NCBI RefSeq assembly: GCF_000296445.1
Contig: NZ_JH815198.1
Span: forward strand, 64,501 to 128,500
Direction: 5' to 3'
From: Slackia piriformis YIT 12062
GTDB taxonomy: Bacteria > Actinomycetota > Coriobacteriia > Coriobacteriales > Eggerthellaceae
Length of the DNA: 64,000 nt
The position numbers were made by a program, and so were the translations under genes. The notes below the pieces were generated by a model that was not told the DNA's origin, ran no database searches, and saw only the letters and a list, made by a program, of their open reading frames with translations. The stretch's first letter is position 1. Every line of letters starts with the position of its first letter. Of this stretch, positions 53,650-62,679 are shown one piece after another.

Positions 53650-54045
53650 ATGGCTAAGAAGAACGTTCGTACGCGCATCAAGCGCTCCGAGCGCAAGAAC
53701 ATTGCGGTCGGTCAGGCTCATATCAAGAGCACCTTCAACAACACCATCGTTTCTATCACCGATCCTCAGGGTAACGTGATTTCCTGGAATTCTGCAGGCA
53801 CCGTGGGCTTCAAAGGCTCCCGCAAGTCTACCCCCTTTGCTGCGCAGATGGCTGCCGAGCAGGCTGCTAAGACCGCTATGGAGCATGGCCTGAAGAAGGT
53901 CAGCGTTTTCGTGAAGGGCCCCGGCTCTGGTCGCGAGACCGCTATCCGCTCTCTGCAGGCTGCAGGCCTCGAAGTGGCAAGCATCCAGGATTGCACCCCC
54001 ATCCCGCACAACGGCTGCCGTCAGTGCAAGCGCCGTCGCGTGTAG
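53650..54045 (+). CDS. rpsK: 30S ribosomal protein S11
   Basis: S11 lies in the platform of the small subunit. The 131-residue protein has [40 protein letters not shown] and the C-terminal [12 protein letters not shown]. Complete and in the usual order. Confidence 0.98.
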   Translation: MAKKNVRTRIKRSERKNIAVGQAHIKSTFNNTIVSITDPQGNVISWNSAGTVGFKGSRKSTPFAAQMAAEQAAKTAMEHGLKKVSVFVKGPGSGRETAIRSLQAAGLEVASIQDCTPIPHNGCRQCKRRRV

Positions 54046-54066
54046 TTCAGAAAGGATCGAATCATT

Positions 54067-54663
54067 ATGGCAATCAATAGGACTCCGGTTCTTAAGCGCT
54101 GCCGCCAGCTCGGTATTGATCCGGTTGTGCTGGGCTACAGCAGCAAGAAAGAATCTATCCGTCAGCCCAAGCGCCGTCGCAAGGAAAGCGAATACGGCAT
54201 GCAGCTTCGCGAGAAGCAGAAGGCCAAGTTCATCTATGGCGTTCTCGAGAAGCAGTTCCGTGGCTACTTCAAGCAGGCTAAGCGCCAGCAGGGCATTACC
54301 GGCGAGAACCTCATGCGTATCCTCGAGTCTCGTCTCGACAATGTCGTGTTCCGCCTGGGCTTCGCTCGCACCCGCAAGGAAGCTCGCCAGACTGTGACCC
54401 ATGGTCATATCCTGGTGAACGGTCGTCGCGTTGACATTCCGTCTTTCCGCGTCCGTCCTGGCGACCTCGTTTCCGTTGCCCCCAAGGCAAAGGAAATGCT
54501 CGTCATCAAGAGCGCTCTCGTCTCCAACGAGCGTATGCAGGTTCCTGCATGGCTCGAAGTTGACATCGAGAAGCTGCAGGGCAGCGTGCTCTCCCTTCCC
54601 AACCGTGATCAGATCGACCTGGATATCAACGAGCAGCTTATCGTCGAGCTCTACTCTAAGTAA
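54067..54663 (+). CDS. rpsD: 30S ribosomal protein S4
   Basis: S4 begins small-subunit assembly on 16S rRNA and often represses its own operon. The 198-residue protein has an S4 RNA-binding domain ([37 protein letters not shown]). The N-terminal four-cysteine zinc site is absent, so it is the zinc-free form. Confidence 0.97.
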   Translation: MAINRTPVLKRCRQLGIDPVVLGYSSKKESIRQPKRRRKESEYGMQLREKQKAKFIYGVLEKQFRGYFKQAKRQQGITGENLMRILESRLDNVVFRLGFARTRKEARQTVTHGHILVNGRRVDIPSFRVRPGDLVSVAPKAKEMLVIKSALVSNERMQVPAWLEVDIEKLQGSVLSLPNRDQIDLDINEQLIVELYSK

Positions 54664-54695
54664 TAACCAGCGGCTGATTAGGAGGCTTACAAACT

Positions 54696-55646
54696 ATGGC
54701 AGAGTTCATGAGGCCAACCGTCACAACCGAAGAAGTGAACGATACCGTCGCTCGCTTCATCGTAGAGCCGCTTGAGCGTGGTTTCGGATATACGCTGGGC
54801 AATTGCATGCGTCGCGTGCTTCTGTCCTCTCTCGATGGTGCGAAGGCTACCGCTATTCAGATTGAAGGCGTGCAGCATGAGTTCACCACCGCTGAGGGTG
54901 TTATCGAAGATGTCACCGATATCGTCCTGAACGTAAAGGGCCTTGTTTTCTCGGCCCTTTCCGAGGACTACACCGAGGCGACCGCGACCATTTCCGTCGA
55001 GGGTCCCTGCACGGTAACCGGTGCTGACATCAAGGTGCCCGCCGAGTTCACGCTCGTCAATCCTGAGCATGTTATCGCCACTGTCGCCGATGGCGGTACG
55101 TTGAACATGAGCATTCGCATCGGTGTTGGTCGCGGGTATGTTTCGGCCGAGCGCAACAAGCGCACCGAAGACCCTATCGGCATCATTCATGTGGACAGCC
55201 TGTTCTCCCCGGTGCGTCGCTGCACGCTTGCTGTCAGCGATACGCGCGTGGGCCAGCGCACCGACTTCGACAAGCTGGTTCTTGAGGTCGAGACTGACGG
55301 CTCCATCGTTCCTAATGAGGCGGTGTGCCGTGCGGCCAATATCATCAACCAGTACATGGGCGCATTCTTGACCCTGGCTGATATTGCAGACGAAGAAGAG
55401 GGCGAGATTCCTTCTATCTTCGCTCCCGAAGGCCAGGAGGCGAATGCGGAGCTCGATAAGCAGATCGAGGATTTGGACCTTTCCGTCCGTTCCTACAACT
55501 GCCTGAAGCGCGCGGGCATTCACTCCGTGCGTCAGCTGGTCGAGTTCTCTGAGAATGACTTGCTCAATATCCGTAACTTTGGTGCGAAGTCCATTGAAGA
55601 GGTCAAAGACAAGCTGATCTCCATGGACCTCAATTTGAAGCAATAA
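54696..55646 (+). CDS. rpoA: RNA polymerase alpha subunit
   Basis: The 316-residue alpha subunit starts polymerase assembly and contacts activators and UP elements. It has the N-terminal dimer domain (VEPLERGFGYTLGNCMRRVLLSSL) and the C-terminal DNA-binding domain (VRSYNCLKRAGIHSVRQLV, NIRNFGAKSIEEVKDKL). Complete, in the conserved rpsD-rpoA-rplQ order. Confidence 0.98.
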   Translation: MAEFMRPTVTTEEVNDTVARFIVEPLERGFGYTLGNCMRRVLLSSLDGAKATAIQIEGVQHEFTTAEGVIEDVTDIVLNVKGLVFSALSEDYTEATATISVEGPCTVTGADIKVPAEFTLVNPEHVIATVADGGTLNMSIRIGVGRGYVSAERNKRTEDPIGIIHVDSLFSPVRRCTLAVSDTRVGQRTDFDKLVLEVETDGSIVPNEAVCRAANIINQYMGAFLTLADIADEEEGEIPSIFAPEGQEANAELDKQIEDLDLSVRSYNCLKRAGIHSVRQLVEFSENDLLNIRNFGAKSIEEVKDKLISMDLNLKQ

Positions 55647-55659
55647 TAGGAGATACACG

Positions 55660-56178
55660 ATGAGGCATTACAAGAAGGGCCGCAAGCTGGGTACTGACGC
55701 TTCCCACACTAAGGCCATGAAGAGGTCCTTGGTGAAGTCGCTGTTCCTCAACGACCGCATCAAGACCATCGAGTCTCGTGCCAAGGAGATTCGTCCCGAC
55801 GTGGACAAGATCATTACCTGGGCAAAGAAGGGCGACCTGCACTCCCGTCGTCTTGCCATTGCTGCTCTCGGCAATGACAAAGAGCTCGTTCGCGAGATTT
55901 TCGAGAAGGTCGCGCAGGGCATGTTCGCCGACCGTCAGGGTGGCTACACCCGCATCATGAAGCTTGGTCCCCGCAAGGGTGACAATGCTCCCATGGTCAT
56001 CATGGAGCTCGTGACCGAGCCCGTCCAGAAGAAGACCGCTGAAGCTCCTGCCGAGAAGGCTGAGCCGAAGAAGATTGAAGCTCCCGCCGAGGAAGCAAAG
56101 GCTGAGGAGGTTGTCGAGGAAGCTGCTGAGGCTACCGAGGCTCCTGCAGAAGAGGCCGAAGAGAAGAAGGCTGAATAA
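55660..56178 (+). CDS. rplQ: 50S ribosomal protein L17 with acidic tail
   Basis: L17 lines part of the large-subunit exit side. Residues 1-115 are canonical (RKLGTDASHTKAMKRSLVKSLF, IKTIESRAKEIRPDVDKIITW). About 55 Ala/Glu/Lys-rich residues then extend it to 172, as in many actinobacteria. It ends the operon, with a terminator after it. Confidence 0.97.
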   Translation: MRHYKKGRKLGTDASHTKAMKRSLVKSLFLNDRIKTIESRAKEIRPDVDKIITWAKKGDLHSRRLAIAALGNDKELVREIFEKVAQGMFADRQGGYTRIMKLGPRKGDNAPMVIMELVTEPVQKKTAEAPAEKAEPKKIEAPAEEAKAEEVVEEAAEATEAPAEEAEEKKAE

Positions 56179-56196
56179 CCTTATTTTCTTGCAAGG

Positions 56197-56227
56197 AAAC
56201 GCCGTCCTGTCCAGGGCGGCGTTTTTT
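56197..56227 (+). terminator. terminator of the ribosomal protein operon
   Basis: A 12-13-bp stem (56197-56208 with 56213-56224) and a T run ending at 56227. Confidence 0.88.
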
Positions 56228-56413
56228 GTATGCATGCTGTAGACATGCGTTTGATGGTTCTCGATGGGCTTCGACGGGGCGTAGCAAGTTGTCAACGTGT
56301 CGAATTCATCCTTCGACTCAACTTCTGCCGTGGTAGGATGAAGTTGTCCAATGAACAGGGGCAACAGAGGGGTTTGCGCAGATGCGCATAATCCCCGGTA
56401 CGAAGGGGGCGCC

Positions 56414-56791
56414 ATGTCCGAACTGGGAAAAATCATCAACGAAGCTATTGATAAAGCGCAGGAATTCGCTGGAGAGCTGAAAGATGCGAACGATAAGATC
56501 ATCGACGCAATTCAAGAGCAGGCTCCGGCTGTCGTCGAAAGCGCGCGTGCGAAAACCGAAGAGCTTGCCAACGCCGCTCATGATAATTTTCCTGGGATGG
56601 TCGACGAAGCTAAGGCTGCGGCAGAAAAAGCCATGGATGCATCCAAACAGGCGGCCGAGCATGTGATGGATGCTACTTCTCACATTGCTGATAAATCCGT
56701 TGAAACGGCGAAGGAAATGGGCGATCGTGCTGCTGAAGCCGCAAAGGCGACGGTAGAGCGCATTTCGAAAAAAGACGATACGGCTGAATAG
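56414..56791 (+). CDS. Ala-rich helical (LEA-like) protein, unknown
   Basis: A 125-residue charged, Ala-rich protein that should be almost wholly helical. Repeats such as AKAAAEKAMDASKQAAEHVMDAT, then SVETAKEMGDRAAEAAKATVE, recall LEA/YtxH-like stress or membrane-associated proteins. No signal or membrane segment. GAAGGGG precedes ATG 56414. Family membership is only by composition. Confidence 0.65.
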   Translation: MSELGKIINEAIDKAQEFAGELKDANDKIIDAIQEQAPAVVESARAKTEELANAAHDNFPGMVDEAKAAAEKAMDASKQAAEHVMDATSHIADKSVETAKEMGDRAAEAAKATVERISKKDDTAE

Positions 56792-56814
56792 CCGAATAGC
56801 TTTTATTTGTCGGG

Positions 56815-56850
56815 AAACGGGCGCAAGTTTTTTCTTGCGTCCGTTTTTTT
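56815..56850 (+). terminator. intrinsic terminator before ecfT
   Basis: A 13-bp stem with one wobble (56815-56827 with 56834-56846) and a long T run. Confidence 0.88.
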
Positions 56851-56940
56851 TTGTGCAGGTTCTTCAAAGGCTTTCGTGCGTGTCTTGATGTTTGATGGAG
56901 GGTATCAGCAGGTCCGTGTGGCTCGCATATACTGAAGGGC

Positions 56941-57660
56941 ATGTCATTGCGTCCAAACAACGTATCCCTTCGTATTGATGCGCGTATCGCCATCGCGCTG
57001 GCGTTCGTGTACTCCATCGCGCTGTTTTTAGCGGATTCGTGGATGGCTCTCGGGATTTTTGCTATTGGCCTCTTCGTGGTTCTTGCTGCAGCTCGCGTTT
57101 CGTTCGTCAAGGTGATGCGCGGCATGGTGCCGCTGCTGCTCATTCTGGCGTTTACGGTAGTGGCTCATATTCCCCAGGGGATCGCCGAAGGTTTTTTCTA
57201 CGCGTTCCGCATTTTCCTCCTTGCCGTTGCAACATTGTCGGTGGCTTTTTCCTACGATGATACCTGCCTTGTACGAGCGTTTGCGTTCTTTCTTTCTCCG
57301 CTTCGAAAAGTGCACGTACCCGTTGATGATATTGCCACAATGTTTTCTATCGCCCTGAGGTTCATTCCCGTGAGCATGGACGAATTCCAGAGGGTTTCAT
57401 CGGCTCAGCGTGCGCGAGGCGCGAATCTTGACGAAGGCGGCGTGATCGAGCGCGTCAAGAACTGGGGGAGCGTTTTGGTGCCGATGCTCGTGGGGCTGTT
57501 TCACAGAGCCGGCGTGCTGGCCCAGGCGATGGAGGCTCGTTGTTACGGGGGATGCTCTCGTCGAACGAGCTTGCATGGAGACGAAAATCTCGGTGCCGCT
57601 GCCGTTGCGCTCACGCTCCTTCTATGCGCTGCCATCGTTTCGGCGGCGTTGCTGCTATAG
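56941..57660 (+). CDS. ECF transporter transmembrane subunit EcfT
   Basis: EcfT couples ATPases to substrate-binding S subunits in vitamin and metal uptake. The 239-residue protein has five to six helices and the two coupling-helix motifs, SAQRARGANLDEGG (ARG) and AMEARCYGG (ARx). Its position after rplQ is the normal place for an ecfA-ecfA-ecfT operon, yet no EcfA ATPase is present, so it must share ATPases encoded elsewhere. Confidence 0.88.
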   Translation: MSLRPNNVSLRIDARIAIALAFVYSIALFLADSWMALGIFAIGLFVVLAAARVSFVKVMRGMVPLLLILAFTVVAHIPQGIAEGFFYAFRIFLLAVATLSVAFSYDDTCLVRAFAFFLSPLRKVHVPVDDIATMFSIALRFIPVSMDEFQRVSSAQRARGANLDEGGVIERVKNWGSVLVPMLVGLFHRAGVLAQAMEARCYGGCSRRTSLHGDENLGAAAVALTLLLCAAIVSAALLL

Positions 57661-57792
57661 CGTTGTTGCCATAGCTTGCAAGTGTCGAAGGGGTACCCGT
57701 GCGTATGGAACCGCCTTCTTGCCTTGCCTCATTCGCTTGCTGTCTCGTTGCCACCGCTCGCTTTGCGCTCGATGCCGCTTGCTGTAAATCCT

Positions 57793-59186
<1,394 letters not shown>

Positions 59187-59209
59187 CTCGGCGCCCCTAT
59201 TGAAACGTG

Positions 59210-59247
59210 AAGCCGCCTGCAAGCCCTGGTGCTCGCAGGCGGCTTTT
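59210..59247 (+). terminator. intrinsic terminator after eno
   Basis: An 11-bp stem (59210-59220 with 59235-59245), 14-nt loop and short T run. Confidence 0.85.
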
Positions 59248-59304
59248 GCGTGTGGGTACGAAACGGGGGTCGCAGTGCTTCACACGACCTCGTGTGGACG
59301 CGGG

Positions 59305-59342
59305 ACGGGGGCGCTGCGCTCGACCGTCCATAGCGCCCCCGT
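59305..59342. other. inverted repeat at the 3' end of the MoxR gene
   Basis: An 11-bp GC-rich stem (59305-59315 with 59332-59342) touches the last base before the MoxR stop. There is no T run in either direction, so a processing or RNA-end role is possible rather than termination. Confidence 0.5.
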
Positions 59343-59346
59343 ATGC

Positions 59347-60855
59347 TTATTCCTCTTCGAGATTCAACCTGTTGATGCGATCGATCAGGTCGTCGCCCCG
59401 TTCGCGGAACAACAGTTTTTCGTTGTGGGCGAAGTAACGTTCGCAGCCGTGGTCGTTGATGAATGCCATGCTATAGCGGTTGACGGACAGGTCGGTTACC
59501 AGCAACAGCATTTCCTGGCCGTCGCCGAATGTTTCTTCGACGAAGCGGAATACGTTGTCGAGCCCGCGCGCTGCACGGTCCAAGCGGTCATCGAGCGCGT
59601 CGAGCATTTCTTCGAATTCCGCTTTGATGTCGTCGAAGGAAAGCGCGGAGCCCTCGGTGTTGCGCACGGTGGCTTCAAGGAGTCCTGCTGCGCGTTCGTA
59701 GGAAAGCTTCTTATCGGAGCTAAGCAGCCCCGCCGTTTTTTCGATGCCTGCCTTTTTACGAATTTCAGCAGCAGCTTTTTGCGCCAGATCGCGCGCGTCT
59801 TCCGTTGCGTCTTCGGCCATGCGGTCACGCAATGCCGCAAGCTGTTCATGCGTGAACGCGACGGCTTTTTCCTCGGAGACGGCTTCGCGGACAACGCCGA
59901 TCAGCGCATCGGTAATCAGACCCATAAGCGATACACGCTCGTCAAACCCCGCTTCCTGTGCACGCTCCACGATACCCTGGTCGAACGTGCCTTCTACGAT
60001 GCGGTCGATTTGGTAATCGGAGCGGTATTTCGTGAACAGCTCGTAGTAGACGGAGAAATGCTTAGCAATTTCAGGGCTTTGGACGTACTGTCCGATAAGG
60101 AGGTCGTCGACGGGCAGATTCTGCTCCTCGTAGAGCTTGATGATGGAGGAAAGGTCGTCCCAGCCACGCGCCGTGACGAAGGACATGCCGTCGACTGTGG
60201 TCTCTACATGGTAGAAGTGCCCCTGCTCGATATCGAGATACGTGAGCACGGCGGGATGTACCCCCGTTTCGACGGCGTAGTCGCGCCATGCGGTGTAATC
60301 GGGGTCGACGTCGATGCGCTTCAGACGGTCCCATGTTGCCATATCGAAGTCATGCACGGTGCGGTTGTACTCTGGGGGATTGCCCGCCGTCACGACGATC
60401 CAGCCATCGGGCACTCGATGGCGGCCGAAGACCTTATACTGCAGGAACTGCAGCATGGCAGGGGTCAGCGTCTCGGAGACGCAGTTGATTTCGTCGAGGA
60501 AGAGGATGCCTTCTTTCTTGCCGGTGGCCTCCATGGTTTCGTATACCGACGCGATGATTTCGCTCATGGTGTATTCGGAGACGTCGTACTCTTCGCCGCC
60601 GTAGGTCTTGTGCGAAATGAAAGGCAGGCCAAGGGCGCTTTGGCGCGTGTGATGCGTCATGGAGTAGGCGACGAAGCCCACTTCGAGCTCTTGTGCGATT
60701 TGCTCCATGATGGCGGTTTTGCCGATGCCGGGCGCGCCGATCAGGAAAACGGGACGCTGCCTGTTGACGGAGAGGCGATATTCTCCGAATTCGTCTTTGG
60801 CGAAATATGCCTTCATGGATCGTTCGATCTGCTGTTTTGCTTGTCTGATGTTCAT
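59347..60855 (-). CDS. MoxR-family AAA+ ATPase
   Basis: A 502-residue AAA+ ATPase. Walker A GAPGIGKT is at residues 40-47, Walker B ILFLDEINCV follows near 115, and a sensor segment VVTAGNPPEY near 150. The C-terminal part (about residues 300-502) is helical and unlike the short MoxR lid. MoxR ATPases act as chaperones with VWA-domain partners, inserting metals or assembling complexes. The VWA gene lies immediately upstream in the same direction. GGAGG precedes the ATG. Confidence 0.88.
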   Translation of the reverse strand: MNIRQAKQQIERSMKAYFAKDEFGEYRLSVNRQRPVFLIGAPGIGKTAIMEQIAQELEVGFVAYSMTHHTRQSALGLPFISHKTYGGEEYDVSEYTMSEIIASVYETMEATGKKEGILFLDEINCVSETLTPAMLQFLQYKVFGRHRVPDGWIVVTAGNPPEYNRTVHDFDMATWDRLKRIDVDPDYTAWRDYAVETGVHPAVLTYLDIEQGHFYHVETTVDGMSFVTARGWDDLSSIIKLYEEQNLPVDDLLIGQYVQSPEIAKHFSVYYELFTKYRSDYQIDRIVEGTFDQGIVERAQEAGFDERVSLMGLITDALIGVVREAVSEEKAVAFTHEQLAALRDRMAEDATEDARDLAQKAAAEIRKKAGIEKTAGLLSSDKKLSYERAAGLLEATVRNTEGSALSFDDIKAEFEEMLDALDDRLDRAARGLDNVFRFVEETFGDGQEMLLLVTDLSVNRYSMAFINDHGCERYFAHNEKLLFRERGDDLIDRINRLNLEEE

Positions 60856-60975
60856 GATTCCTCCCGTTGCGCCGCAGGCTTCGTTGCGAACCGCGCGTCT
60901 TGTGCGTTGACGCCATTCCCCTTGTCGTCGAAGACGCGCTCGAAGCGTTAGCGGCTGTTCACTTCGCTGACGTTT

Positions 60976-62496
60976 CTATTCTTCAATCAATGCTGTTTCT
61001 TCAAGGACGACTTTGATTGCCCACACGGGCATTTCAACGCCGGTATCGTCTTCCACGAGGACGAACGCCGCCGGATAATCCGGTTTTCGCGCAGGATAGG
61101 TACCTTGTCCGTCGGTGAAATAGATCAAGCCGCCGAGCTTGGAGAAGTCGCCTCGTTCGAGCGCTTCGTCCACATAGGCGAAAACGGGGCGGAAGTCGGT
61201 GCCTCCGAGTCCCTTGATTTCGAGGTCGTCCAGATAATCATTCAGATCGCCTAGCGATGAAATGCGGGTGACGTCGGTGATCGCCGCATCGCACTGCAGG
61301 ATGACTACGTTCATGTCCGAGAAAAAGCTCGTTTCGTCGGAAAGGATGGAATAGGTCTTTTCGATGAACTTGCGCACCAGCCCATCTTTGGTGGAAGACG
61401 AGGTGTCGATTGCAATGACGAAGTCGCGGATGCGTTTTTCCTCGTTGTATTCGAGCGGTTCGATCAGCGGAAGGTTCCCATAGCGCGAAAGACCATAGCA
61501 GTAGTAGACGTAATCGAATTCGTCGTCGTTGATTTTCATATGTTCGCCCATGTGGGCGAATTTGCGCAGAAATTCGCGGTAGTCGTGCTTCTCCCTGGTG
61601 ACCGCCTTGAGGTTCATGGCGAGGTTGGAGCCTTCAGCGCCCCAGAGTTGCACGTAGGTGTCAAGCTGAACGCCCATTTCGTATGCGGCGTTCTTCCATT
61701 GGTCGCGCGAGCGGTCCAGATTGACCGTGTCGGCGAATCGCTCGCCGATCGCGCGCCGCGGGTCTTCGGGCGTTTCCTTCTGGGTGATTTCCTCCTGGGG
61801 AAGGCCGCGTTTGGAAGAATGGCTTTTCTTAGCGTCCTTCGCTTCTTCGGGGATATCAGTCTTGGTGCCGTCTTCGCCTGCTTTTGTCGCAGCTTGCGTG
61901 GCGCCGGTGTTGTTTTCCTCGACGTGCTTGCGTTCTTTGGCTTGGCGTCGGGCCTCTTCTTCTGCGGCCATGGCATGCCATGGGTCATGGTCGTCCACGA
62001 TGAAGGCTTCGCGCATCAGTTCGACTTCTTCGTCGTCTGCGACGGTGTCCACCAAATACCGATAGATGGTTTCGGCGGTGACGATATCGAGTGCCGCCGT
62101 GATACGGGCGATTGCGGCGCTTTGCTTCGATGCGCGTTGCGTGCGAGCGGCAGGAAGGTCGAGTTCGGAGATGACGTGTTCTACGGCTATGTCACATGCC
62201 GTGTTCCATCGCAAGGCGTCGACTTTTGGGCTGGGGTAAAGATGCAGAAATACGTTATGCAAAATCACGTGGAGGAACCCGCGTGCTACCGAGGCGGGCT
62301 CTTCTGCGTACATACGCGCTATTTCCGCCGAATCGTAGCGGATATGGGTCCCGTCGGTGGCAAGCGTGGAGCCGGGAATGGGCAGAGGGCGCAAGCGAGC
62401 AAACGCCGCATTCATAAAGCGCACATGTACGAGTAGTGCGTTTTTCGCAAGGTCGAGCGCTTGTCTTGCGAGCGCGTCGACGGTTTCGGTGGCCAT
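60976..62496 (-). CDS. VWA/metallopeptidase-like (DUF2201) partner protein
   Basis: A 506-residue protein. The N-terminal domain resembles DUF2201 putative metallopeptidase domains but the HExxH site is HVILH (residues 76-80), so the catalytic Glu is lost. A charged linker (about residues 190-270) follows. The C-terminal VWA-like domain has a MIDAS-type DTSSS, then GGTDF and YFTDGQG. ATG 62496 follows AGGAGC; an in-frame start at 62586 is less likely. It is the usual partner of the downstream MoxR ATPase. Divergent from the LRR gene. Confidence 0.85.
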   Translation of the reverse strand: MATETVDALARQALDLAKNALLVHVRFMNAAFARLRPLPIPGSTLATDGTHIRYDSAEIARMYAEEPASVARGFLHVILHNVFLHLYPSPKVDALRWNTACDIAVEHVISELDLPAARTQRASKQSAAIARITAALDIVTAETIYRYLVDTVADDEEVELMREAFIVDDHDPWHAMAAEEEARRQAKERKHVEENNTGATQAATKAGEDGTKTDIPEEAKDAKKSHSSKRGLPQEEITQKETPEDPRRAIGERFADTVNLDRSRDQWKNAAYEMGVQLDTYVQLWGAEGSNLAMNLKAVTREKHDYREFLRKFAHMGEHMKINDDEFDYVYYCYGLSRYGNLPLIEPLEYNEEKRIRDFVIAIDTSSSTKDGLVRKFIEKTYSILSDETSFFSDMNVVILQCDAAITDVTRISSLGDLNDYLDDLEIKGLGGTDFRPVFAYVDEALERGDFSKLGGLIYFTDGQGTYPARKPDYPAAFVLVEDDTGVEMPVWAIKVVLEETALIEE

Positions 62497-62679
62497 GGCT
62501 GCTCCTAATCGAAGGAAGAAAACGACAGGGCTGCATATGCGGATTGCCGCGTATTCGCAATGCAATGTCAACGCACGCTTGCCCAAGGTCTTTACCGAAG
62601 TGTAGCATGGCGAAATATGACGGTAAACAATATTGCGACGCCGGAGGGTCAGGTGTCGCGTTCGTGCGAGGAGGGACCG

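Noticed and set aside
53083-54408. A 441-codon antisense open frame across rpsM, rpsK and rpsD
   Set aside because: It mirrors highly conserved ribosomal genes on the other strand and arises from their codon bias.
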